Source of the DNA: Amycolatopsis viridis
GTDB taxonomy: Bacteria > Actinomycetota > Actinomycetes > Mycobacteriales > Pseudonocardiaceae
Assembly: GCF_011758765.1 (NCBI RefSeq)
Contig: NZ_JAANOU010000001.1
Coordinates: 3,162,001-3,226,000 of the forward strand
Direction: 5' to 3'
Length of the DNA stretch: 64,000 nt
In this document: positions 34,286 to 42,555 of the stretch, one piece after another
Layout: every line of letters starts with the position of its first letter
Numbering within the stretch: the stretch's first letter is position 1
Position numbers and translations under genes: made by a program
The notes under the pieces: generated by a model
Told to the model about the DNA's origin: nothing
Database searches by the model: none
What the model saw: only the letters and a program-made list of their open reading frames with translations

Positions 34286-35413
34286 TCAGGACAGCGGCAC
34301 GGTCCAGGCGTCGTACTCGTAGAGCCAGTCGGCGTCGGTCGAGTCGCGCAGCCAGTCGTTGCCGCGCGAACCCAGCTGGACACGGCGGGTCCGGTCCAGC
34401 CGCGCCGCCTGGTACGCCTTCAGCGCCACTTCGGCGTCGGAGTACTCGGCCAGCGCGCGGGCCAGGACCACGGCGTCCTCCACAGCCATCCCCGCACCCT
34501 GGGCCATGAACGGCATCATCGGGTGGCAGGCGTCGCCAAGCAGGGTGTGCCGCCCCGCCGACCAGGCCGGCAACGGGTCGCGCACGTAGAGGGCGGACTT
34601 GAGCACGCTGTCGCACGCGTCCAGCAACGCCCGCGCCTCCGGGTGGAACCCGGAGTACACGGCGCGCAGCTCGGCCACATCACCGGGGGCGGTCCAGGAC
34701 TCGGCACGCCACTCCTGCTGGGCGGTCGTGGCGAACACGAACACGTCCCGGCCGCGGTTGAGCGGGAACGTGACGATCTGCGTGTCCGGGCGCGGTCCCC
34801 ACCACTTGGTGAAGCAGTCCAGATTGGGCACGTCGACGCGCTCGGCCGGGACCACCGCGCGGTAGGCCACGACGCCGGTGAATTCGGGGCTCTCCGGGCC
34901 GAACAGGGCCGTGCGCACCACCGAATGGATGCCGTCGGCCCCGACCAGGACATCCGGCTGGAACTCCGCGCCGTCCGCGAAGGACAGCCGGGTGCGGTCC
35001 TGGTTGGACAGTCCGACCAGCTTGCTGCCCAGCCTGACGACGCCGTCCGGCAGCGCTTCCGCGAGTGCGGCGAGCAGGTCGGCCCGGTGCATGGTCAGCT
35101 GGGGCGAGCCGTACCGCCGTTCGGCCACGCCGGCCATCGGCAGCCGGGAGGTCTCCGCACCGGTGTCCCAGGTCCGGCTGATCCGGTAGCGGGGCCGGGC
35201 CGCGGTCTCCCGCAACCGCTCCCCGACGCCGAGACCGTCCAGCGCGCGCACGGCGTTGGGGGTGAGGTTGATGTCGGCGCCGACCCGGCCGAACGCCGGT
35301 GCCTGTTCGAAGACGACGGCCTCGATCCCGACGCGGCGCAACGCGATGGCCGCGGCGAGACCACCGATGCCGCCGCCGACGATGCCGACCGTGCCCGGTG
35401 CGGGCGTGCTCAT
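34286..35413 (-). CDS. FAD-dependent aromatic monooxygenase, NicC-like
   Basis: A 375-residue group A flavoprotein monooxygenase. FAD motifs: GIVGGGIGGLAAAIALR at the start, DVLVGADGIHSVVR in the middle and LLGDACHPMMPFMAQG near the end. The region FTKWWGPRPDTQIV and the C-terminal NDWLRDSTDADWLYEYD resemble 6-hydroxynicotinate 3-monooxygenase, where hydroxylation is coupled to decarboxylation. Salicylate-type substrates are alternatives. Its start overlaps the upstream MBL gene by ATGA. Confidence 0.85.
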   Translation of the reverse strand: MSTPAPGTVGIVGGGIGGLAAAIALRRVGIEAVVFEQAPAFGRVGADINLTPNAVRALDGLGVGERLRETAARPRYRISRTWDTGAETSRLPMAGVAERRYGSPQLTMHRADLLAALAEALPDGVVRLGSKLVGLSNQDRTRLSFADGAEFQPDVLVGADGIHSVVRTALFGPESPEFTGVVAYRAVVPAERVDVPNLDCFTKWWGPRPDTQIVTFPLNRGRDVFVFATTAQQEWRAESWTAPGDVAELRAVYSGFHPEARALLDACDSVLKSALYVRDPLPAWSAGRHTLLGDACHPMMPFMAQGAGMAVEDAVVLARALAEYSDAEVALKAYQAARLDRTRRVQLGSRGNDWLRDSTDADWLYEYDAWTVPLS

Positions 35414-36360
35414 GACGTTCCTCCTTGGACTGCTTGGGGGGCCAGCTGGGTGAGGTCGTGCCCCACCACGATGCGGCCGGAGTAGTGCGGCCGGACCCGG
35501 CGGGCCCAGGCCTCGTCGCTCAGGTGCCGGGGATCGGCGGGGCCGACGTGGCTCAGGGCCACGCAGCGGGCGCCCGCGGCGGCGGCGAGCCGGCCCACGT
35601 CGGCGGGCGCGGTGTGCGAGGCGGCGAGGAAATCGAGCAGCTGGTCGGAGTAGCCCAGTTCGCGGTAGAAGCCCGGTTCCATCGCCTCGTGCACCAGCAG
35701 GTCGGCGTCCGCGGCCAGCTCGCCCACCGCGTCGCTGCGCGCGGTGTCGCCGGAGAAGGCGACCACACCGTGCTCGGTCTCGAAGCGGAAACCCAGCGCG
35801 AGGTGCAGCGGCGGGTGCGGCACGGCGCGGGCGGTGACCCGCACCCGGTCGTCCTCGTGCACCAGCACCTCGCCCGCGGGAACGGCGAGTTCATGCGTCC
35901 GCACCAGCTTCGCGAGCGGCGGGCGCGTGCTGGTCCGCTCGCGCACCGCTATGTCCTGTCCGAACGCGGACAGGCAGCCCGCCACCAGCCCGGAGATCCC
36001 GGCCGCGCCGCCCGGTTCGGGGCCCGGCCCGTAGACGTCGACCGGCGCCACGACACCCGCGTTGGCCGGTCCCCAGCCGAGCAGGAACAGCGAGAACAGG
36101 TCGACGACGTGGTCGGAGTGCAGGTGCGTGACGAACACGGCGGCCAGATCGCGCAGCGCCAGCCCGGACTGCGCGTACTTGCGGACGGTGCCGTAACCGG
36201 CGTCCACGAGGTACACGCGGTCGCCCACCACCACGGCGCTCGCGCAGCCCTGCCGGCCGGCGACCGGGTAAGGTCCGGCAGCCGTGCCCAGCAGGATCAC
36301 CCGTAGCGGCGCCGGGCCGAGATCGCCACGCAGGGTGACGGCGTCGGGCGGAACCGTCAC
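35410..36360 (-). CDS. Metallo-beta-lactamase-fold hydrolase
   Basis: A 316-residue MBL hydrolase of the ribonuclease Z/lactonase-like branch. VFVTHLHSDHVVDLF is the zinc motif HxHxDH; FSGDTARSDAV and ALSHVGPAD add the remaining Asp/His ligands. No signal peptide. GTG start overlaps the MFS stop (GTGA) and its stop overlaps the monooxygenase start, so it is the middle gene of a tight three-gene operon. It may open a ring or lactone made by the pathway; that is inference. Confidence 0.87.
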   Translation of the reverse strand: MTVPPDAVTLRGDLGPAPLRVILLGTAAGPYPVAGRQGCASAVVVGDRVYLVDAGYGTVRKYAQSGLALRDLAAVFVTHLHSDHVVDLFSLFLLGWGPANAGVVAPVDVYGPGPEPGGAAGISGLVAGCLSAFGQDIAVRERTSTRPPLAKLVRTHELAVPAGEVLVHEDDRVRVTARAVPHPPLHLALGFRFETEHGVVAFSGDTARSDAVGELAADADLLVHEAMEPGFYRELGYSDQLLDFLAASHTAPADVGRLAAAAGARCVALSHVGPADPRHLSDEAWARRVRPHYSGRIVVGHDLTQLAPQAVQGGTS

Positions 36361-37736
36361 GGCGAGACCTCCTCGAGCGTGCGGCCCGAGGTCTCCTCGG
36401 CGAACACGGCGGCGACGATCGTGCCGACCAGGGTGAGCGCGCCGATCAGCAGGAACACCGCGTCGAGGTGCGCGCCGCCGGCGTAGACGAGGCCGACCAG
36501 GATCGGCCCGGTGATCAGGCCGAGCCGGTTGAGCACGCCGCCCATGCTGCAGCCGAGCGCGCGGCTGCGGGTCGGGTACAGCTCCGGCGTGTAGAGGTAG
36601 AGGCTGATGTTGACGGCGAAGTTGAACAGCGCGGCCAGCGACGACAGCACGATGAGCTTCAGCGGGCTGTCCGCGCCGATCACGCCCAGCACGACCAGCA
36701 TCGCGGTGGTGCCGCCGAGCCCGGCGGCCAGCACGACCCGGCGGCCCAGCCGGTCGACGACGAGCGCCGCGATGACGCAGCCGATGAGACCGGCGGCCGA
36801 GGTCGCGGTGCTGTACCACAGCGCCTGGCCGATCGACACGTGGAACACGCCCCGGTAGATGGTGGGCAGCCACGAGGTGATGCCGTAGTTGGCCAGGTAG
36901 CCGACGAACCACAACGTCCACAGCACGAGGGTGCGGCGCCGGTAGCGGCCGGTGAACAGCTCCCGCAGCCCGCCGCGGCGGACCGGTTCGGCGACCGCGG
37001 TGGTCGCGGGCGCGGGCGCGGGCAGTGGTTCGCCCGTCGCGGCGGACACCCGTCGTTCGATGTCGGCCATCGTGGCGAGGGCCTGCTCGTGCCGTCCGCG
37101 GGCGGCGAGCCAGCGGGGTGACTCGGGCACCCGGCGCTGGAGCACGACCGCGACGAGGCCCGGAACGGCCGCGCACACGTACAGCGTCGGCCAGCCCCAG
37201 TGCGGGATCACCCAGGCCGCCACGAGCGCACCGACGGTGAGCCCGGCCGGGAACACCACCTCGTAGAGCAGGACGAACCGGCCGCGCCGGCCGGCCCGGC
37301 TGATCTCGCTGATGTAGGCGGCCGCGGTGGGCACCTCGCCACCGATCGCCAGGCCCTGGACGAAGCGCAGGACGAGGAACGGCAGCAGCGACGTGCACAG
37401 CGCCATGCCGAGGCTGCACAGCGCGGTCAGGGCGACGCACACCGAGATGACCCGGACCCGGCCGACCCGGTCGGCCACCCAGCCGGACGCGAACGCGCCG
37501 ATGAGCATGCCGACCGAACCGATCGTCAGGGTCGCCGTCCCGGCACTCGTGGACATGTGCCACTCCCGGCTGATGACCGGCAGGGTGTAGGCGATGAGAA
37601 GCTGGTCGAAGGCCTCGAAGAACGTCACGATGCCGACGATCAGCCGGACGCCGATCTGCCATCTGGACATCGGCAGGCGCTCCAGCCGCGCCGCGATGTC
37701 ACGCTGCGCGGTGCCGGGTGTGGCGGCGGTACTCAT
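36357..37736 (-). CDS. MFS transporter, aromatic acid/sugar-porter type
   Basis: A 459-residue, twelve-helix MFS protein. FFEAFDQLLIAYTLPVISRE in helix 1, the A-motif GWVADRVGRVR, and the sugar-porter-like PESPRWL at the end of helix 6 are present; the central loop is charged and Pro-rich. It is the first gene of the MFS-MBL-monooxygenase operon and should import the substrate. RBS AAGGAGGG precedes the ATG. A strong repeated operator lies 24-51 bases upstream. Confidence 0.9.
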   Translation of the reverse strand: MSTAATPGTAQRDIAARLERLPMSRWQIGVRLIVGIVTFFEAFDQLLIAYTLPVISREWHMSTSAGTATLTIGSVGMLIGAFASGWVADRVGRVRVISVCVALTALCSLGMALCTSLLPFLVLRFVQGLAIGGEVPTAAAYISEISRAGRRGRFVLLYEVVFPAGLTVGALVAAWVIPHWGWPTLYVCAAVPGLVAVVLQRRVPESPRWLAARGRHEQALATMADIERRVSAATGEPLPAPAPATTAVAEPVRRGGLRELFTGRYRRRTLVLWTLWFVGYLANYGITSWLPTIYRGVFHVSIGQALWYSTATSAAGLIGCVIAALVVDRLGRRVVLAAGLGGTTAMLVVLGVIGADSPLKLIVLSSLAALFNFAVNISLYLYTPELYPTRSRALGCSMGGVLNRLGLITGPILVGLVYAGGAHLDAVFLLIGALTLVGTIVAAVFAEETSGRTLEEVSP

Positions 37737-37759
37737 GTGGCCCTCCTTTGGACCTACGG

Positions 37760-37787
37760 CTACGCCGGAGCGTAGTCACAACTACGC
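37760..37787. promoter_or_regulatory. Three tandem alternating half-sites (CTACGC/GCGTAG)
   Basis: CTACGC at 37760-37765, GCGTAGT at 37770-37776 and ACTACGC at 37781-37787 alternate in orientation with four-base spacers, making two overlapping inverted repeats. They lie just upstream of the MFS operon's ribosome-binding site, where a MarR- or IclR-type regulator would block or activate transcription. Confidence 0.65.
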
Positions 37788-37870
37788 CGTTCGGGTGACA
37801 AGCGGGGTTGGTTCGGGCAGCCGTCGCCGGGCTGCCAGGAGGCCGGCGTCATCGCACGGCCCCGGATCGG

Positions 37871-38389
37871 TCAGTCGCGGGTGAGGCCGTGCATCGGCGA
37901 GGTCGGCGGGTAGGTGGGCAGCTGCGGCTTCTGCGCGCCGATGATCACCGCGAACAACGCGTCGGTCGCCCCGATGTTGCGCAGGCTGCGCGGCACCCCG
38001 GCGGGCACCCGGATCAGATCGCGGTAGCCCAGCACCCGGCTGGCGGTCCTGGTGCCGTCCTCCACGTCGTGCACCGTCACCTCCAGCTCACCCTCCAGGA
38101 CGAAGAACACCTCCTCCACGTCGTGGTGCGTGTGCTCCGGCCCCACCGCCCCCACCGGCAACCGCATGTTGGAGAACGTGAAGTGCTCCGAGGGCAGGAT
38201 CCGGTTGTCCGTCTCGTGGTTGCCGGTGGCACCCGACCCGATGTAGCGCACCTGCGCCCGGCGGAACTCCTCCCCCGCCTTGGCCTGAAAACCCAGCGTC
38301 TCCCAGTCCTCGAACCGCGACTCGCGGGTCGCGATGCAGGAGTCGATCAGTTCCTCGAGGTGCTGATGCCCGGCTTCGGTCGTGGTCAT
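37871..38389 (-). CDS. Cupin-domain protein
   Basis: A 172-residue single-cupin protein. PEHTHHDVEEVFFVLEGELE is cupin motif 1 with two His and a Glu ligand; IRVPAGVPRSLRNIG is motif 2, where the His is replaced by Arg. It may bind a metal and act on an aromatic ring fragment or be a binding protein. ATG opening MTTTEAG with AAGGAG upstream was chosen, leaving an untranslated leader with a CTTAG palindrome. Confidence 0.8.
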   Translation of the reverse strand: MTTTEAGHQHLEELIDSCIATRESRFEDWETLGFQAKAGEEFRRAQVRYIGSGATGNHETDNRILPSEHFTFSNMRLPVGAVGPEHTHHDVEEVFFVLEGELEVTVHDVEDGTRTASRVLGYRDLIRVPAGVPRSLRNIGATDALFAVIIGAQKPQLPTYPPTSPMHGLTRD

Positions 38390-38410
38390 CGCTGACACTC
38401 CTTTCAATGT

Positions 38411-38422
38411 CTTAGCTCTAAG
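38411..38422. promoter_or_regulatory. CTTAG-CT-CTAAG inverted repeat upstream of cupin gene
   Basis: Perfect five-base arms with a two-base spacer, 22-33 bases upstream of the cupin start. Related CTTAG text occurs at 38563-38567. A MarR gene is encoded next door and is a candidate ligand. Confidence 0.5.
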
Positions 38423-38563
38423 AGAGCCAGCGATAAGGGTTGTAGCATCGCGGCTGTGACCCACACAACCCCTTGACATCCAGATTTTTCCGATACCGCA
38501 GCGGATCAAGGCCGATCGGTCACAGGGTCCCGGCACGTCCCAGCGCTTGCCGAGAGCAGAATC

Positions 38564-38578
38564 TTAGAAGTAAGCTAA
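38564..38578. promoter_or_regulatory. TTAG-N7-CTAA inverted repeat
   Basis: TTAG at 38564-38567 and CTAA at 38575-38578 with AAGTAAG between. It shares the CTTAG half-site of 38411-38422. It could be a second, weaker operator of the same regulator. Confidence 0.35.
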
Positions 38579-38891
38579 TGGGCGCCGACGGGTTGCCGTC
38601 ACGAACCCCCGGGGAGGACGGCGTGGACCGAAGCCGGACACCCGCGAGCCCGGTCCCAACCGTGCAACGTCCCCGGGGAGCGGCCGGAGTGGTGCCGCAG
38701 CACGTGCAGCCCGGATCCGGCGGCCGAGCCGCTTCTGCCGAGGTAGCGGCGACCAACAGCACGGCACCGCGTCGAACACGGCACCGCGTCGAGCGCTTCC
38801 CGCCCATGACGCCGGGCACCGCGCTCGGCGCAGCCGGTCGTCCGTCTTGCCGCCTTCACGACGTCCGCCCGGCGGGACACGTCGAGGCGAA

Positions 38892-39422
38892 CTACCCTTC
38901 CGCCTGGAGCTCGGACACCTCGAGGGAGTGCTCCAGCTTGCTCAGCAGCTTCGCCAGCTGCGCGCGTTCGTTCTGGGTGAGTTCCGCCAGCATCCGGCGC
39001 TCGTTGGCGAAATGCGCCTCGACCACCTTGTCGGTCAGCGCCAGGCCTTCCGGTGTCAGTCCGATGTAGACGACGCGCCGGTCCTCGAGGTCCCGTTCAC
39101 GCCGGACGAGCCCCGCAGCCTCCAGCCGGTCGACCCGCTGGGTGATGCCACCGGTGGTCAGCAACGTGGTGTCCGCCAGATCCCCGGCGGTGCGGCGGTA
39201 GGGCTCCCCCGCCCGGCGCAGGGCGGTGAGGATGCCGAAGGCCGAGATCGAGACGTCGAAGCGACCCAGGACCCGCGTCAGCTGGTGCTGGTACCGGTCG
39301 AAGGCACGGTGCAACCGCCCGAACACCGCCAGTGGCGAGGCATCGACCCCGGGTATCTCGCGGCGCCACTGCTCCAGCATCAGATCCACGGCGTCCGGAT
39401 GGGACACCTGTCGCCTGGCCAT
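38892..39422 (-). CDS. MarR-family transcriptional regulator
   Basis: A 176-residue MarR protein: dimerisation helix LAVFGRLHRAFDRYQHQLTR, then the winged helix with TAGDLADTTLLTTGGITQRV and the wing DLEDRRVVYIGLT. ATG opening MARRQV was chosen. It lies between the cupin gene and an OhrR-like gene on the same strand. AT-rich CTTAG/CTAA repeats between this gene and the cupin suggest that it represses the cupin and perhaps the aromatic operon. Confidence 0.9.
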   Translation of the reverse strand: MARRQVSHPDAVDLMLEQWRREIPGVDASPLAVFGRLHRAFDRYQHQLTRVLGRFDVSISAFGILTALRRAGEPYRRTAGDLADTTLLTTGGITQRVDRLEAAGLVRRERDLEDRRVVYIGLTPEGLALTDKVVEAHFANERRMLAELTQNERAQLAKLLSKLEHSLEVSELQAEG

Positions 39423-39625
39423 CGACTCACCCCCGGTGATTATTTCTCGCGTAAGTATATCAGCGCTAAACCAATCCACAGATGGGCGAGGCCGGGACAC
39501 ACCGGGCCCCGCCGAGGGCTACGGCGGGCCGGCGCGCAGTCCCGGGAGGGAGCGGTCCGCGCATCCCCGGGCCACCAGTCACGGCCGGCAGCAGCGGCCG
39601 AGGATCGTGACCCCGGACGCGGTCC

Positions 39626-40078
39626 TCAGCCGAGCCGGTCGGTCGCCGCGATGACCCTGGCCAGTGCGGCGTGCAGCTGCTGCAGCTCGGCGACCTCCAT
39701 GCCGAGGGTCTCCACAACGCGGTAGGGGATCTTCTCGGCCTCGGCGCGCAGCGCGCGGCCGGCGTCGGTCAGATCGACCGTCAGCGCCCGCTCGTCGGAG
39801 CGGTTGCGCTCCCGGGTCAGGTATCCCAGCGCCTGCAGCCGCTTCAGCAGCGGCGACAGCGTGGCGGGCTCCGCGCGCAGTGTCCCGGCGAGGTCCTTCA
39901 CCGACCGGGGCGCGCGGTCCCACAACGCGAGCAGCACCAGGTACTGCGGGTGCGTGAGCCCGTACGGCTTGAGCAGTGGCCGGTAGATGCCGATGACGCT
40001 GCGGGAGGCGACCGACAAGGCGAAGCAGACCTGCCGGTCCAGTGCCAGCGGGTCCTCGCCCAGGTCGATTTCGGTCAT
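39626..40078 (-). CDS. OhrR-type MarR regulator
   Basis: A 150-residue MarR protein with the OhrR hallmark near the N-terminus: LALDRQVCFALSVASR, with Cys18 as the presumed peroxide-sensing cysteine. HPQYLVLLALW and the winged helix TLRAEPATLSPLLKRL follow. OhrR proteins repress organic hydroperoxide resistance genes, but no ohr gene is next to it. A near-palindrome at 40107-40120 lies just upstream of its start and would allow autoregulation. Confidence 0.88.
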   Translation of the reverse strand: MTEIDLGEDPLALDRQVCFALSVASRSVIGIYRPLLKPYGLTHPQYLVLLALWDRAPRSVKDLAGTLRAEPATLSPLLKRLQALGYLTRERNRSDERALTVDLTDAGRALRAEAEKIPYRVVETLGMEVAELQQLHAALARVIAATDRLG

Positions 40079-40106
40079 GTGGCTCAGCCTACCTCGCGCG
40101 CTGATA

Positions 40107-40120
40107 GTTAATGCACTAAC
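40107..40120. promoter_or_regulatory. GTTA-N6-TAAC near-palindrome between divergent genes
   Basis: GTTAATGCACTAAC has four-base outer arms that match exactly and one central mismatch pair. It lies 29 bases from the OhrR-like start and 22 bases from the DUF5313 start, where a MarR operator is expected. Confidence 0.5.
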
Positions 40121-40141
40121 GATTAAGGTACTGTGCACCAC

Positions 40142-40537
40142 GTGACCGAGCGCCGACGCCCCCACCCGTTCCTGTGGCTCTGGTACGCCATCGGCGGCCG
40201 CCTGCCCGACGAGCACCGCACCTGGGTCCTGCACGACGTGACCACCCGGAGCTGGCTGTGGCGCCACGCGGCGCGAGCGTCGGTGCTGCTGCTGCCGCTG
40301 ATGCTGGTCTGGTTGCTGCTCCCCGGCCCGCTCACCCTGCGGCTGAGCCTGGTGCTGATGGCGGGCCTGGTCGGCTTCTTCTACTCCCTGGTCTACGCCG
40401 AGGAGAGCGGCGAGAACCGGCTGCGCAAGCACGGCTACCCCTACGGCACCGGGCGGCAGGTGCGCACCCAGGCCCGGGACGAGGCGGAGCGCGAGGTCAA
40501 GGAGCGCTACCTCGCGCGCTACCGCCGTCCCGAGTGA
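40142..40537 (+). CDS. DUF5313 membrane protein
   Basis: A 131-residue protein. HPFLWLWYAIGGRLPDEHRTW leads to VLHDVTTRSWLWRHAARAS, the conserved DUF5313 opening; two hydrophobic helices follow (residues 46-63 and 70-86) and the tail is charged and helical. Function unknown; the family is confined to actinobacteria as far as I recall. GTG start at 40142 chosen. Divergent from the OhrR-like gene. Confidence 0.85.
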   Translation: MTERRRPHPFLWLWYAIGGRLPDEHRTWVLHDVTTRSWLWRHAARASVLLLPLMLVWLLLPGPLTLRLSLVLMAGLVGFFYSLVYAEESGENRLRKHGYPYGTGRQVRTQARDEAEREVKERYLARYRRPE

Positions 40538-40571
40538 CCGGCCGCGGAACCGGGACGAACGGCCCGGGGAG

Positions 40572-41168
40572 CTAGCGTTCGATGGCCTGGTGGGCGCGCC
40601 GCAGCTGGAAGGCGAACCACAGCTCGCCGATCCCGCGCACCAGCAGCGCGATGCCGAGCCAGATCGCGAGGGTGAGGATCGTCAGGCCCGGCCAGACCAG
40701 CGCCACCACGCCGATCAGCAAGGTGACCACGCCCAGAGCGAGCCACAACCCCCACAACGGCAGGCGCCGCCGCCAGGTCAGCGCCGCGGCGATCTGGCCG
40801 ATCCCGCCGACGACGAACCCGGCGCCCACGAGCACCGCCAGCGCCAGCAGCGTGATACCCGGCCAGGCGAGCGCGATGACGCCGACGACGATCCACAGGA
40901 CGCCCAGCAGGTAGAACGGCCAGCGGGTGCGGTGCCGGCCGGCGGTGATGATCTCGTCGGCGCCCTCGGCGAACAACGCGATCGCGACGAGGATGGCGAG
41001 CGTGCCCACCGCGGCGGCCAGGTTGGCCAGCAGGAGGACCCCGAGGACCGCGGTGGCGACCCCGAGCAGCGCGACCGCCCACCACCGGCCGGTGACCCGC
41101 CGGAGTTCACCGGCCATCCCGTCGCCGTAGGTCATCCGGAACGCGCCGTGAGATTGGTGGACGGCCAT
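40572..41168 (-). CDS. HdeD/DUF308 family membrane protein
   Basis: A 198-residue protein with six hydrophobic helices in three pairs; GVLWIVVGVIALAWPGITLL and GVVTLLIGVVALVWPGLTIL are near-identical helix repeats typical of HdeD. E. coli HdeD contributes to acid resistance; the actinobacterial role is unknown. GGGGGAA lies upstream of the ATG. Converges with the DUF5313 gene. Confidence 0.88.
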   Translation of the reverse strand: MAVHQSHGAFRMTYGDGMAGELRRVTGRWWAVALLGVATAVLGVLLLANLAAAVGTLAILVAIALFAEGADEIITAGRHRTRWPFYLLGVLWIVVGVIALAWPGITLLALAVLVGAGFVVGGIGQIAAALTWRRRLPLWGLWLALGVVTLLIGVVALVWPGLTILTLAIWLGIALLVRGIGELWFAFQLRRAHQAIER

Positions 41169-41541
41169 GCCGGTTCCCCCTTCCGCACTCCTCGCGCACC
41201 ACGCTAGGGCCGCGGCGGCCACCCCGCTACCCAGGACACCACCGGAGAGCGGCGGTGCAGGCGCCCGGTGATCGGCTCGGCCCCGGTCACCGGCGCCGCC
41301 CGTTCGCCGGGTGGACCGTGCTCGCCGCGCGCGGTCCGGTTCGGACAGCCGCTGCCGCTGGGCGTCCGCGTGCGCCGGGCCCGCACCCACCGGTGACCGT
41401 CCGCACCGGCGCTCCACCCTCCAGGCCGGCGGGATCACCAGGCCCGGTGCCCGCGGCTGCCCGGCGATCACCCGTCGGGGCAGGAGAACCGGCCCGAAGG
41501 GGGGAGGTTGATCCCTCCGGGCCCCGGGTAGATCTTTCGCC
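41169..41541. other. 373-base gap between divergent HdeD and GH43 genes
   Basis: High GC without convincing codon bias in either direction. It must contain both promoters. The part just before the GTG at 41542 holds GAAGGGGGGAGG about 40 bases upstream, too far for a ribosome-binding site. I see no repeat or known motif. Confidence 0.4.
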
Positions 41542-42555
41542 GTGACCACGGCAGGCACGATCACCGACACCCTCCCGTCCCCCGGCCCGTACCGGCTCCA
41601 CCGGCGCCGCACGACCACGACCGCGTTGAGCTGTCTGGGAATTCTGCTCGCGTCGGCGTTGCTGCCCGGGCCCATGACGCACACCGCGCACGCCGCGACC
41701 GCCCCGCGCGCGCTGCTGGAGCAGAACTTCCCGGACCCCGACGTGCTCCGGACCGGCTCGGCCTACCACGCCTTCGCCACCTCCGGGTCCGCCGGCCGGG
41801 TGCCGGTCGCGGTGGCCGAGGACCCCGACGGGCCGTGGCGGGTGACCGGGGACGCCCTCGCCGCCGATCCGTCCTGGGTGGACCCGGCGGGCGGCTACTG
41901 GGCGCCGGACGTGACCAGGCGGGCGGACGGCTCCTTCCTCATGTACTACTCGGCGGTGTCCACACGCGACGGGCACCGCTGCATCGGCACGGCGGTCGCC
42001 GGCTCCGTCACCGGCCCCTACCAGCCCACCGGCGACGGACCGTTGATCTGCGATCCCGGCGACGGCGGCGACATCGACCCGCAGACCTTCCAGGGCCGCG
42101 ACGGCACCCGCTACCTGCTCTACAAGGGTGAACACCCGGGCGGCGGCCCCTCGGCGATCTTCGTGCAGAAGATGACCCAGGACGGCGGCGCGACCACCGG
42201 GCCGCGCACCGAGATCCTGCGCGCCGACCGGCCGGAGGAGAACGGTGTCGTGGAGGCGCCGGTGATCGTGCAACGCGGCGGCCGGTTCGTGCTGTTCTAC
42301 TCCGCCGACGACTTCCGCAACGCCACCTACCACACCCGCTACGCCACGGCGAACTCGCTGACCGGCCCCTACACCAAAGCCGATCAGCCGCTGCTGACCA
42401 CCGACTCCATCGGTCACGCGGCCGAGGGCCCCGGTGGCGCGGACGTGGTCGACGGGCGGATCTACTTCCACGGCTGGCTGAACGGGCAGCGCTCCGAACG
42501 CGGGCTGTTCGACCTGGACCTGGAGTTCGTGCGCGGCGTACCGCAGGTGTCCTAA
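41542..42555 (+). CDS. Secreted glycoside hydrolase family 43-like protein
   Basis: A 337-residue protein with a Sec signal peptide (HRRRTTTT, then LSCLGILLASALL, cleavage around THTAHA-A near residue 51). The five-bladed propeller has the three GH43 acids: Asp67 in NFPDPDV, Asp in DGGDIDPQTF and Glu in VVEAPVIV. YWAPDVTRRADGSFLMYYSA is a strong GH43 segment. It should cleave arabinose/xylose-type linkages outside the cell; no sugar transporter is adjacent. GTG start was chosen to keep the signal peptide. Confidence 0.9.
   Translation: MTTAGTITDTLPSPGPYRLHRRRTTTTALSCLGILLASALLPGPMTHTAHAATAPRALLEQNFPDPDVLRTGSAYHAFATSGSAGRVPVAVAEDPDGPWRVTGDALAADPSWVDPAGGYWAPDVTRRADGSFLMYYSAVSTRDGHRCIGTAVAGSVTGPYQPTGDGPLICDPGDGGDIDPQTFQGRDGTRYLLYKGEHPGGGPSAIFVQKMTQDGGATTGPRTEILRADRPEENGVVEAPVIVQRGGRFVLFYSADDFRNATYHTRYATANSLTGPYTKADQPLLTTDSIGHAAEGPGGADVVDGRIYFHGWLNGQRSERGLFDLDLEFVRGVPQVS

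Larger units (their letters stand above)
38390..38891. other. About 500 bases without a gene, with regulatory repeats
   Basis: No frame carries convincing coding bias. Near the cupin start are the two CTTAG-type repeats at 38411 and 38564. Farther along, 15 bases starting ACGGCACCGC are repeated exactly at 38761-38775 and 38778-38792. The remainder is GC-rich with nothing recognisable. Confidence 0.5.

Noticed and set aside
38473-39069. Plus-strand open frame between cupin and MarR genes
   Set aside because: It runs through operator repeats and antisense into the MarR gene; no start signal or domain.
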